From Reyranella massiliensis 521 (GTDB lineage Bacteria > Pseudomonadota > Alphaproteobacteria > Reyranellales > Reyranellaceae), in assembly GCA_945862125.1 (NCBI GenBank), contig CAMAYC010000009.1, positions 1 to 63,981 on the forward strand: a stretch of DNA of 63,981 bases, given 5' to 3'. The notes beneath the pieces are model-generated. The model did not search any database and had not been told where the DNA came from. It saw nothing but the letters and a program-made list of their open reading frames with translations. Below, in pieces: positions 25,538 to 34,492 of this stretch. The position numbers were made by a program, and so were the translations under genes. Every line of letters begins with the position of its first letter. Within the stretch, counting starts at the first letter, position 1.

Positions 25538-26151
25538 AGCGCCATCTCGTTATCTTTGCCCGCGCGCCGCAGTTCGGCAGGGTCAAGCGACGCCTCGCCC
25601 GCGAGGTCGGCGCCGCCGAGGCGATGCGCTTCTATCGCATGACCCTCGACCGCCAGATCGCGACGCTGTCGCGCGATCCGCGCTGGACCGTCTGGCTGTT
25701 CGTGACACCGGACAAAGAGACAGGCCATGCCACGTGGCGCGGCACCGTGCCGCCCGGGCGCGTGCGGCCGCAGGGCCATGGCGATCTCGGCCAGCGCATG
25801 CTGCTGCCGTTCCGGACATTGCCCGCAGGTCCGGTCGTACTGGTCGGCAGCGATATTCCCGCCATGCGCCCCATTCACATCGCGCGCGCTTTTCGCCTGC
25901 TGGGCCGGCACGACCTCATCTTCGGACCAGCGAGCGACGGCGGTTTCTGGCTGGTCGGATCGCGCCGCAGCAGGCCGATGCCTCACGGAATGTTCGCCAA
26001 TGTGCGCTGGTCCTCGGCACAGACGCTGACCGACGCGCGCGCCCACCTGCCCGCGGCGATTTCCGTCGGCGAGGCCGATACGTTGGACGATGTCGATACC
26101 GCCGACGATCTGCGGCGTTTCAGGGCTAGGCGGACGGCGCCTGCTGCTTGA
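25534..26151 (+). CDS. TIGR04282-type (DUF2064) transferase, rSAM-associated transferase 1
   Basis: A 205-residue GT-A-like nucleotidyl/glycosyl transferase of the DUF2064 family. VIFARAPQFGRVKRRLAREV, PQGHGDLGQRML, VGSDIPAM and FGPASDGGFWLVG are the family signatures in the right order. The C-terminus SVGEADTLDDVDTADDL is also typical. The start overlaps the previous stop (ATGA), and the 3' end overlaps the convergent TPR gene by 26 bp. With the two genes before it, it forms a compact three-gene operon. Confidence 0.87.
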   Translation: MKRHLVIFARAPQFGRVKRRLAREVGAAEAMRFYRMTLDRQIATLSRDPRWTVWLFVTPDKETGHATWRGTVPPGRVRPQGHGDLGQRMLLPFRTLPAGPVVLVGSDIPAMRPIHIARAFRLLGRHDLIFGPASDGGFWLVGSRRSRPMPHGMFANVRWSSAQTLTDARAHLPAAISVGEADTLDDVDTADDLRRFRARRTAPAA

Positions 26152-27559
26152 GCGCGGCGACTGCGGCGCGGACTTCTGTGAAGACCGAGTCCCAGTCGCC
26201 AGACCTGGTCTGACGAAACAGGCGGGCCGAGGGATACCAAGGCGCCTCGGTGCCACCCAGTTGCCACCGCCAGTCGGCGGTCGAGGGCAGCAACACCCAG
26301 GTCTTCATGCCCGTGGCCGCCGCCAGATGCGCAATCGGCGCGTCGATCGAGATCAGCAGGTCGAGCTGCGACAGCGCGGTGGCGGCTTCGGCGAAATCGA
26401 AGATGCCGCGACCGACATCGTGGACCAGCCCGCCCGCGCCATGCTGCTGGATGTCCTTCTGGTGCGCACCACCCTGCAGGCTGAACACCAGCAGTTCCGG
26501 ATCGCCGGCCAGACCCAGGAAATGCGCGAACGGCACGGAGCGCTGGCGATCGAGGAGTTGGCCCGGCATGGCCGCCCAATAGATGCCGATACGCAGCCTG
26601 GCTTTGTCGCGGCGGCCAAGCTTGATCCGGCTTTCGGCCGGCGCGCGCAGATAGGGTGCGGCGGCGAGTGCGGCGAAACTGGCACGGCAGAGATGCGGCA
26701 GCGACACCATCGAGGCATGGGCGTCGAAGTCGGGCAGCTTCTCGCCTTCGGCCACCACTTCGTCGATGAAGTCGGCACCAGCCAGCAGCTCCTTCAGGAG
26801 TGCCTGGCACAACACGACGACCGTGGCGCCGCGGCTCTTGAGTTCACGCGCGAACCGCACGAACAGCAGTACGTCGCCGAGGCCCTGTTCGGGATAGAGC
26901 AGGATGCGCTTGCCCTGCAGCGGCCCGCCGTCCCAGGCCGGCTGGCTGAACTCCGGTGTCGGCGTTTCCGGAAGGCGTTTGCGTGTTTCGTAAGCGGCGA
27001 AGCCCTCCGCAAGCTCGCCGCGCATCAGGAGCGCGATGGCGAGTTCGACACGGGCGCGGCGGTTGTCGGGATTGAGCGCCAGCGCGCGGCCAAAGCAGCC
27101 GACGGCTTCGTCCAGGCGGCCTAGATCGCGCAGGCAGAGCGCCAGGTTGAAGAAGCCCTCGCCATAGTCGCGATTGAGCGTGATCGAATGGAAGTGGTGC
27201 TTTACCGCCTCGTCCAGCTGGTTGGCGGCGCGCAGCGCATTACCGAGATTGGAATGGAGCGCGGGATTGTCGGGATCAGCGGCGAGCGAGAGGCGATGAT
27301 GCGAAACCGAGGCGTCGAGCTTGCCGACCAGCCTGAGCGCCACGCCGAGATTGTTGTGAAGCTCGGCGTGATAGGGCCGCACCTGGAGCAGCCGCAGATA
27401 AGAAGAGATCGCCTCGTCCAGCCGGCCCGAGCGATGCGCCTGTGCGGCCAGCCGCAGCTGCTGCACGAAGCTGTCGGCTTCGCTGCCGAACAGCGGCGTG
27501 GGCTGGGTGGAGGCCGTGGACTCCGGCTTCGTCGGATGGATGGTCGGCGTGTCGGTCAC
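26126..27559 (-). CDS. TPR-repeat protein with glycosyltransferase-like C-terminal domain
   Basis: A 477-residue protein. From about residue 30 to 170 it has four TPR units (LDEAISSYLRLLQVRPYHAE, LHNNLGVALRLVGKLDASVS, LHSNLGNALRAANQLDEAVK, GFFNLALCLRDLGRLDEAVG). After about 215 a GT-B-like domain follows (LLYPEQGLGDVLLFVRFARE, RIGIYWAA, LISIDAPIAHLAAATGMKTW), similar to family 9/41 transferases common in Rhodospirillales. The start is GTG at 27559. It is convergent with the rSAM/transferase cassette and overlaps it by 26 bp. A role in glycan or protein glycosylation is plausible; the substrate is unknown. Confidence 0.83.
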   Translation of the reverse strand: MTDTPTIHPTKPESTASTQPTPLFGSEADSFVQQLRLAAQAHRSGRLDEAISSYLRLLQVRPYHAELHNNLGVALRLVGKLDASVSHHRLSLAADPDNPALHSNLGNALRAANQLDEAVKHHFHSITLNRDYGEGFFNLALCLRDLGRLDEAVGCFGRALALNPDNRRARVELAIALLMRGELAEGFAAYETRKRLPETPTPEFSQPAWDGGPLQGKRILLYPEQGLGDVLLFVRFARELKSRGATVVVLCQALLKELLAGADFIDEVVAEGEKLPDFDAHASMVSLPHLCRASFAALAAAPYLRAPAESRIKLGRRDKARLRIGIYWAAMPGQLLDRQRSVPFAHFLGLAGDPELLVFSLQGGAHQKDIQQHGAGGLVHDVGRGIFDFAEAATALSQLDLLISIDAPIAHLAAATGMKTWVLLPSTADWRWQLGGTEAPWYPSARLFRQTRSGDWDSVFTEVRAAVAALKQQAPSA

Positions 27560-27605
27560 GGCGGGCTCGCGTGGGCGTATTGCTATATTACATCAAGCAA
27601 GATCA

Positions 27606-27631
27606 ATAAGCATCTGGACTAAAATGCTTAT
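27606..27631. promoter_or_regulatory. AT-rich inverted repeat upstream of the TPR-glycosyltransferase gene
   Basis: ATAAGCAT (27606-27613) and ATGCTTAT (27624-27631) form a perfect 8-bp inverted repeat with a 10-base spacer. It lies 47 bp before the GTG start of the TPR gene and about 60 bp past the asd stop. TAATAT, a possible -10, lies between it and the GTG. It could be an operator or a weak asd terminator. Confidence 0.4.
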
Positions 27632-27690
27632 CTGACCATCCGACAACCCCGGAAATGCCGCCGATTCGAGCCTTCCGGCGTCCCTGCCTA

Positions 27691-28701
<1,011 letters not shown>

Positions 28702-28777
28702 GGCTATGTGCGCTTTCTCTGCGCGCTCCCCTGATTGAAGGACAGACGGGGATACGCGCCGGAACCGGGGCTGGCAA

Positions 28778-29749
28778 CTACTCCGCCGAGGCGCCCGAAG
28801 CCTTGATGATGGGGAGCCACAGAGCGAGATCGTCCCGGACCAGCTTCTGCGCCGCCGCGGGCGAGCCCGGCGGCAGCATCTCGATGCCCTGGGCCAGCAT
28901 CTTGTCGCGAATCTGCGGCAACTGACCGATGCGGTTGATCTCGCTGTTGAGCCTGGCGATCACCGGCTCGGGCGTGTTGGCCGGCACCGCGAACCCCATC
29001 CAGGTGTTCACCACGTAGTCCTTGACCCCCGCTTCGATCATCGTCGGCACGTCCGGCAGGAGGTCGGAGCGCTTCTCGCTGGTGACCGCAAGCGCCCTGA
29101 GCTTGCCGCCCTTGATCAGTCCGATGACCGTCGGCGTGTTGAACAGGCCCATCGCCACCTCGCCGTTGGCGACGGCCTGGATGCCGGCCGGCGTCGCGCG
29201 ATAGGGCACGTGCTGCAACTTCACGCCGGTCCTGAGTTCGAGCAGGACGCCGGACATGTGATGGCTGGTGCCGACACCGCCCGAGGAATAGGTGAGCTCG
29301 CCCGGCTTGGCGCGTGCCTGGGCCAGCAGGTCGGCCACGGTCTTGGCCGGATTGTCGGGCGACACGATCAGGACGTTGGAGACGCCGCCGCTCACCGCCA
29401 CCAGCGCCAGGTCCTTCAGCGAGTCGTAGCCCGGTGTCTTGTAGAGCCCGATGTTGAAGACCATCGTGCCCTGCGAGACCAGACCCATCGTGTAGCCGTC
29501 GGCCGGCGCGCGTGCCAGTTCGGCCGTGGCGATCGTTCCTCCGGCGCCGGTCTTGTTGTCGACAACGATTGTCTGGCCGAGCGACTTGCCGAGTTCATCG
29601 GCGAAGAGGCGGGCGACGATGTCGGCGGTGGCGCCGGGCGCCAGCGGCACGATCATGCGGATCGACTTGGCGGGCCAGGCCTGCGACTTCGCGGGACTCG
29701 ACAAGGCTGCGAACGCCGACGCGAGAAACACTCTCTTCGTGATCACCAT
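28778..29749 (-). CDS. Tripartite tricarboxylate transporter (TTT) substrate-binding protein, Bug family, orphan
   Basis: A 323-residue periplasmic binding protein. The signal peptide is short (VFLASAFAALSSPAKSQA). The mature start WPAKSIRMIVPLAPGATADI and IVVDNKTGAGGTIATAELAR are the Bug-family hallmark. QHVPYRATPAGIQAVANGEV and RALAVTSEKRSDLLPDVPTM follow. The start ATG 29749 is chosen for GGAGAC upstream; it lies 10 bp after the sulfatase stop. No TctA/TctB membrane genes are near. Ligand unknown; Bug proteins bind carboxylates and amino acids, and a product of the neighbouring sulfatase is possible. Confidence 0.9.
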   Translation of the reverse strand: MVITKRVFLASAFAALSSPAKSQAWPAKSIRMIVPLAPGATADIVARLFADELGKSLGQTIVVDNKTGAGGTIATAELARAPADGYTMGLVSQGTMVFNIGLYKTPGYDSLKDLALVAVSGGVSNVLIVSPDNPAKTVADLLAQARAKPGELTYSSGGVGTSHHMSGVLLELRTGVKLQHVPYRATPAGIQAVANGEVAMGLFNTPTVIGLIKGGKLRALAVTSEKRSDLLPDVPTMIEAGVKDYVVNTWMGFAVPANTPEPVIARLNSEINRIGQLPQIRDKMLAQGIEMLPPGSPAAAQKLVRDDLALWLPIIKASGASAE

Positions 29750-29759
29750 GACATGTCTC

Positions 29760-31175
29760 CTAGAGGCCGACGGATTGCGCAACCAAGGTCGCGAGCTTCT
29801 GGCGCAGGCGGGCCACGAGCCCGCCCTTGCCGCGCTTGCCCACGAGGTTCTTCATTTCGTAGGGATCGCTCTTGAGGTCGTAGAGCTCGTCGCACGCCAC
29901 GCCATCGAGCGATTTCTGCGTCCAGTGGATGTACTTGTAGCGCCGGGTGCGGATCGCCTTGTAGCTCATGCCGATCAGCCACGGCATGGCGTTCTCGCTG
30001 AAGTATTCGCACATGAAGGCCTTGCGCCAGCCTTTTGGTTTGGCTCCCTTGACCTTCGCGGCTAGGGCCAGCGGCTTCAGCGACAGTCCCTGCATGGTCT
30101 CGAAGTCCTTGGCCTTGCCGCCCGCGAGATCGACCAGGGTCGGCGCGATGTCGAGCGCCAGCACGAGGTCGTCGTTCATCGTGCCGGGCTTGAACCACGC
30201 CGGATAGCGGATCAGGAACGGCGACCTGATGCCTTCCTCGTAGGCGAAGCGCCGCTCGGGTCCGAGCCCGTGCTCGCCGAAGAAATAGCCGTTGTCGCCC
30301 AGGAACAGGATGAAGGTGTTGTCGAGTTCGCCGCTCTCCTCCAATGCCTTGAAGACGTCACCCATGCCCTCGTCGACCGACGCCATCATGGCGGCGCGCA
30401 GCCGGATCTCCTCGTCGGTGCCGGCCAGAATGCCGTCGAGCAGCTTGCGCGAGGCCTCGCCGGTGCGCATCGCCAGCGCTTCGGTCCAGGCCGGCTTGTC
30501 CTTCACCACCTTGTCCGCCGGCAGCACGTTGGGCCGGCGCGGAAAATGCGCGCCCTTGTAAAGGTCGGCATGGCGCGGCGCGGGCCGGTAGCCGCCGTCG
30601 GTGAAATCGATCGTGCCGTCGGCCGCCTGGTAGGCGTCGGGATGCACGGCCTTGTGCGCGAAGAAGAGGGCAAACGGCTTGTCGCGCTTCTGCTTCAGGA
30701 AATCGACGGCGTGCCCGTTCAGCAAGTCTGTGATGTAGCCTTTGTGCTGCTTCTCATCGCCGTCGATGTTCAGCACCGGATCGACGATCGAGCCGTGGCC
30801 GGGGAAGCTCACCCACCTGTCGTAGCCCGGCCGCGGGCCGCCGGAATTGCCCATGTGCCACTTGCCAACATGGGCAGTCTCGTAGCCCAGCCGCTGCAGG
30901 ATGACGTGGTAGTTGGGCAGGCGATGGCTGTGGGCATCGCGCGCCACATTGTCGATGATTCCGTGGCGGCTCGCATACTGGCCGGTCAGGATCGAGGCGC
31001 GGTTGGGCGAGCAGAGCGGCGTGGTGTGGAACGCCTGGGTGAACATCGCGCCTTCGTGGCCGATGCGGTCGATGTGCGGCGTCTTCATATAGGGATGGCC
31101 GCAGATCCCCAGCTCGTCGAACCGGAGGTCGTCGATCAGGACCACAAGAAAATTAGGTTTGCGCTTCTTCGCCAC
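29760..31175 (-). CDS. Sulfatase (arylsulfatase family, Cys-type)
   Basis: A 471-residue alkaline-phosphatase-superfamily hydrolase. Metal ligands are in NFLVVLIDDLRFD and FLGDNGYFFGEHGL. The formylglycine site is CSPNRASILTG (C55), the Cys-type signature CxPxR. No formylglycine-generating enzyme is encoded in the window, so maturation must rely on one elsewhere. No signal peptide is seen, so it is probably cytoplasmic. The GTG at 31175 is preferred for GGGGA upstream; a GTG at 31187 is the alternative. The orphan TTT receptor follows, so a sulfated or carboxylated organic substrate may be used. Confidence 0.88.
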   Translation of the reverse strand: MAKKRKPNFLVVLIDDLRFDELGICGHPYMKTPHIDRIGHEGAMFTQAFHTTPLCSPNRASILTGQYASRHGIIDNVARDAHSHRLPNYHVILQRLGYETAHVGKWHMGNSGGPRPGYDRWVSFPGHGSIVDPVLNIDGDEKQHKGYITDLLNGHAVDFLKQKRDKPFALFFAHKAVHPDAYQAADGTIDFTDGGYRPAPRHADLYKGAHFPRRPNVLPADKVVKDKPAWTEALAMRTGEASRKLLDGILAGTDEEIRLRAAMMASVDEGMGDVFKALEESGELDNTFILFLGDNGYFFGEHGLGPERRFAYEEGIRSPFLIRYPAWFKPGTMNDDLVLALDIAPTLVDLAGGKAKDFETMQGLSLKPLALAAKVKGAKPKGWRKAFMCEYFSENAMPWLIGMSYKAIRTRRYKYIHWTQKSLDGVACDELYDLKSDPYEMKNLVGKRGKGGLVARLRQKLATLVAQSVGL

Positions 31176-31288
31176 TGAAGTCCCCACTCTGAATTCTATG
31201 AAGCACGCCGCGTGCCGAAACCACGCTACCGGGCGGTCTTGACGGATACTAGAGGGTCGCGCCCATATCGGCGCAAAGGGGACATTAA

Positions 31289-32500
31289 ATGACCGAGACA
31301 GCCCTGCCCTTGGCCGGATTGCGCGTTCTGGACATCAGCTCTTTCATCGCCGCACCGGCCGCCGCCGTGGTGCTGGGAGATTGGGGCGCCGACGTGATCA
31401 AGGTAGAAGGGCCGGAGGGCGACCCCAACCGCCGGATCATGCACGATTCGTCGAACTATCCGAAAAGCCCGGTCAACTATCCCTGGCAGATGGATTCGCG
31501 AAACAAGCGCTCCATCGTACTCGACCTCAAACAGGCCGACGCGCGCGCCGCGCTCGACAAACTCATCGCCAAGTCCGACATCCTGATCTGCAACTTCCCG
31601 CCGCCGGTGCGCGACAAGCTCCGCCTCGCCTACGACGACGTGAAGAAGATCAACCCGAAGCTGATCTATGCGTCGCTGACCGGCTACGGCGAGAGCGGTC
31701 CCGACCGCGACCGGCCGGGCTTCGACGCCACCGCCTACGTCGCCCGCTCAGGGCTCCTCGATGCGCAGCGCTACGAAGGCGGACCGCCGGGCGTGCCCGG
31801 ACCGGCGCAAGGCGATCGCGCGACGGCGATGACGCTGGTATCGGCCATCCTGATGGCGCTGATGCATCGCACCAAGACCGGCGAAGGCTCCTGGGTCGGC
31901 ACGTCGCTCCTCGGCAACGGCCTTTGGTCGTGCGGCGTGATCGCCCAGGCCGCGCTCGTCGGCGCCTTCCTGCCACATCGGCCGCCGCCCGACCGGCCAC
32001 GTTCGGCCCTGGGCAACATCTACCGCACCCAGGACGACCGCTGGCTGCAACTCACCATCGTGCGCGCCGACAAGCTCTGGGCGCCGCTCTGCCGGGCGAT
32101 GGGCCTCGAAGCGCTGATCGAGGATCCGCGCTTCGCCACCGAGCCCGAGCGGCGTGCCCGCGCACCCGAACTCGCCGCCCTCCTGAGCGACACCTTCGCC
32201 ACAAGGCCTTACGAGCATTGGCGTGAGGCGCTGGCGGCGCATAGCGTCACCTTCGGTGTCATCAGCCGCCCGCAGGACGTGCCCGATGACGAACAGGCCG
32301 TGGCCTGTGGTGCCGTGGTCGAGACCGCGATCCCCGAGATGCCGCGCACCCTGGCCGATCCGATTCGCCTGAGCTTCGCCAGCCAGCGCATCGCACATGC
32401 CGCGCCTGAGCTCGGCGAACATGGCGAGGCAGTGCTGCGCGAGGCGGGCCTCAGCGCCGCAGAGGTCGCGACCCTGAAGGCAAGCGGCGCCCTCAAATGA
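31289..32500 (+). CDS. CaiB/BaiF-family (class III) CoA-transferase, copy 1
   Basis: A 403-residue class III CoA-transferase that moves CoA between carboxylic acids. LPLAGLRVLDISSFIAAPAA, LGDWGADVIKVEGPEGDPNR and YASLTGYGESGPDRDRPGFD hold the typical start and the catalytic aspartate region. GNIYRTQDDRWLQLTIVRAD follows. It is the first of a tandem pair; copy 2 starts in an ATGA overlap. Substrate unknown. The following VOC and Mpo1-like genes are probably co-transcribed. Confidence 0.9.
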   Translation: MTETALPLAGLRVLDISSFIAAPAAAVVLGDWGADVIKVEGPEGDPNRRIMHDSSNYPKSPVNYPWQMDSRNKRSIVLDLKQADARAALDKLIAKSDILICNFPPPVRDKLRLAYDDVKKINPKLIYASLTGYGESGPDRDRPGFDATAYVARSGLLDAQRYEGGPPGVPGPAQGDRATAMTLVSAILMALMHRTKTGEGSWVGTSLLGNGLWSCGVIAQAALVGAFLPHRPPPDRPRSALGNIYRTQDDRWLQLTIVRADKLWAPLCRAMGLEALIEDPRFATEPERRARAPELAALLSDTFATRPYEHWREALAAHSVTFGVISRPQDVPDDEQAVACGAVVETAIPEMPRTLADPIRLSFASQRIAHAAPELGEHGEAVLREAGLSAAEVATLKASGALK

Positions 32501-33726
32501 CCACGGGGGCGATGACCAAAGACGAACCGCTGCCGCTGGCAGGACTGCTGGTCCTCGACATCAGCTCGTTCATCGCCGCCCCGGCGGCCGCGGCGGCACT
32601 GGCCGACTTCGGCGCTGACGTGATCAAGATCGAGCCGCCTGTCGACGGCGACCCGCACCGCAACAGTTACAAGAACGCGAGCTACCCGCAGAGCGACCAT
32701 AATTTTCCGTGGCAGCTCGACGGCCGCCTGAAGCGTTCGCTGGCGCTCGATCTGAAGACCGACGGCGCCCGCACCATCCTAGAGCGTCTGTTGAAGCGCG
32801 CCGACGTGATGATCGTGAACTTCCCGCCGCCGGCCCGCGAGCGGCTAAAATTGCGCTGGGAGGATATCGAGCCGCTGAACCCGCGCCTCGTCTATTGCTC
32901 GCTCACCGGCTACGGCGAGACCGGCCCTGACCGCGACCGGCCAGGCTTCGACATCACCGCCTATTTCGGCCGCTCCGGCATCCTCGATGCAGCGCGCTAC
33001 GAAGACGGCCCCCCCGGCGTCTCGCTGCCGGCGCAGGGCGATCGCGCCACGGCGATGACTCTCGTCGCCGCGATCCTGATGGGGCTCCGCCGTCGTGATC
33101 AAACCGGCAAAGGCGGCTGGGTCGGCACCTCGCTCTACGCCAACGGCGTTTGGGCCAATGGCACCTCCGCCGCCGGCGCGCTGATCGGCGCTAAGCTGCC
33201 GCCGCGCCTCGGACCCGACAAGCCGCGCAACGCGCTTACCAATCTCTACCGCACCCAGGACGATCGCTGGCTGCAGCTCCTGATGGTGCGCGACGACCGG
33301 CTCTGGGAGACGTTCTGCGCCGTCATCGATCGACCCGAACTCCTGATCGACGAACGCTTCGCCGGCCGGCCCGAACGCCGCGACCATGCGATGGATCTCT
33401 ACGCAATCCTCAAGCCGGTCTTCGCTGCCCGCCCCTACGCCGAGTGGGAGCAGGCGCTCGCCGGCACCGGCATTCCGTTCGGCGTGATCGGCCGCCTGGC
33501 CGACGTGATCGACGACGAGCAGGCGCGCCATGCCGGCATCTTCGCCGACACCACCAACCCCGACATCCCGCGCACCGTGAACACGCCCATTCGCCTGGGC
33601 TTCGCCAAGCCGCGCACCGCAGGCCCGCCGCCCGCCGTCGGCCAGCACAACGACGAGGTGCTGCGCGATGCGGGCTTCTCGGCCGACGAGATCGACACGC
33701 TGAAGAAGTCCGGAGCGTTGGGCTGA
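32497..33726 (+). CDS. CaiB/BaiF-family (class III) CoA-transferase, copy 2
   Basis: A 409-residue paralogue of the preceding gene with near-identical motifs (LPLAGLLVLDISSFIAAPAA, YCSLTGYGETGPDRDRPGFD, TNLYRTQDDRWLQLLMVRDD). It is clearly a tandem duplicate that has since diverged. Its ATG overlaps the first copy's stop; a second in-frame ATG at 32512 is also possible. The pair may form a heteromeric enzyme or act on different acids, as fused and paired class III enzymes do. The VOC gene follows after 18 bp. Confidence 0.9.
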   Translation: MTTGAMTKDEPLPLAGLLVLDISSFIAAPAAAAALADFGADVIKIEPPVDGDPHRNSYKNASYPQSDHNFPWQLDGRLKRSLALDLKTDGARTILERLLKRADVMIVNFPPPARERLKLRWEDIEPLNPRLVYCSLTGYGETGPDRDRPGFDITAYFGRSGILDAARYEDGPPGVSLPAQGDRATAMTLVAAILMGLRRRDQTGKGGWVGTSLYANGVWANGTSAAGALIGAKLPPRLGPDKPRNALTNLYRTQDDRWLQLLMVRDDRLWETFCAVIDRPELLIDERFAGRPERRDHAMDLYAILKPVFAARPYAEWEQALAGTGIPFGVIGRLADVIDDEQARHAGIFADTTNPDIPRTVNTPIRLGFAKPRTAGPPPAVGQHNDEVLRDAGFSADEIDTLKKSGALG

Positions 33727-33744
33727 GACACGGGAGTCCCCGTC

Positions 33745-34152
33745 ATGCCGCACCTGAACCTCGTTGCCCTGATCGTGAAGGAGTACGACCCGGCCATCGA
33801 CTTCTTCGTTCGCGTCCTGCATTTCGAGCTGGTCGAAGACGTCCCCTCGCTCACCAACGACGGCCGGCCGAAACGATGGGTCGTCGTGCGCCCGCCGGGC
33901 GCGGCAACGGCGATCCTGATCGCAAGGGCCGACGGCGAGGAACAGGAGCACATCGTCGGCAACCAGTTCGCCGGCCGTGTCGGCTTTTTCCTCCAGGTCG
34001 AGGACTTCGGCGCGACCTACCGACGAATGGTCGCGGCGGGGGTCAAGTTCGTCCGGCCGCCACGCACGGAGGCCTATGGCCAGGTCGCCGTCTTCCTCGA
34101 CCTCGCGGGTAACAAGTGGGACCTTCTCGGCCCGGCGCCGAAGGCGGTATGA
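33745..34152 (+). CDS. VOC (glyoxalase/bleomycin-resistance) superfamily protein
   Basis: A 135-residue protein of two beta-alpha-beta-beta-beta modules: [20 protein letters not shown] to about residue 60, and [20 protein letters not shown] after 75. It ends [17 protein letters not shown]. The metal ligands of true glyoxalase I (His/Glu in the first strand) are not clearly present, so it may be a binding protein or a dioxygenase relative. It follows the CoA-transferase pair. Confidence 0.82.
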   Translation: MPHLNLVALIVKEYDPAIDFFVRVLHFELVEDVPSLTNDGRPKRWVVVRPPGAATAILIARADGEEQEHIVGNQFAGRVGFFLQVEDFGATYRRMVAAGVKFVRPPRTEAYGQVAVFLDLAGNKWDLLGPAPKAV

Positions 34153-34159
34153 TGGTCCC

Positions 34160-34492
34160 ATGGCCGCACGCTTCCAGACCTACGCCGAGTTCTGGCCGTT
34201 CTATCTTCGGGAACACGCCAAGCCGTCGACGCGTGCCATCCACTACGTCGGCACCATCGGCTCGGCCGCATTCCTGGTCTGGGCGCTCGCCACCCAGAAC
34301 TGGTGGGCACTGCTGGCCGTGCCCTTCCTCGGCTACGGCCCCGCTTGGTTCAGCCATTTCTTCGTCGAGAAGAACAAGCCCGCCACCTTCGAGGCGCCGC
34401 TGTGGTCGCTGATCAGCGACTACCGCATGTGCGGCCTGTTCCTTACCGGCCGCCTCGGCGACGAGCTGATGAAGCACCAGATTCGCGACTGA
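34160..34492 (+). CDS. Mpo1-like (DUF962) membrane protein
   Basis: A 110-residue protein of the DUF962/Mpo1 family. [20 protein letters not shown] has the conserved histidines, and [20 protein letters not shown] is the second signature with the SHFFVEKN block. Two short membrane helices lie between. Yeast Mpo1 is an iron-dependent dioxygenase for alpha-oxidation of 2-hydroxy fatty acids; the bacterial role is unproven. The gene starts 7 bp after the VOC stop and ends exactly where the convergent MFS gene ends. Confidence 0.88.
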   Translation: MAARFQTYAEFWPFYLREHAKPSTRAIHYVGTIGSAAFLVWALATQNWWALLAVPFLGYGPAWFSHFFVEKNKPATFEAPLWSLISDYRMCGLFLTGRLGDELMKHQIRD

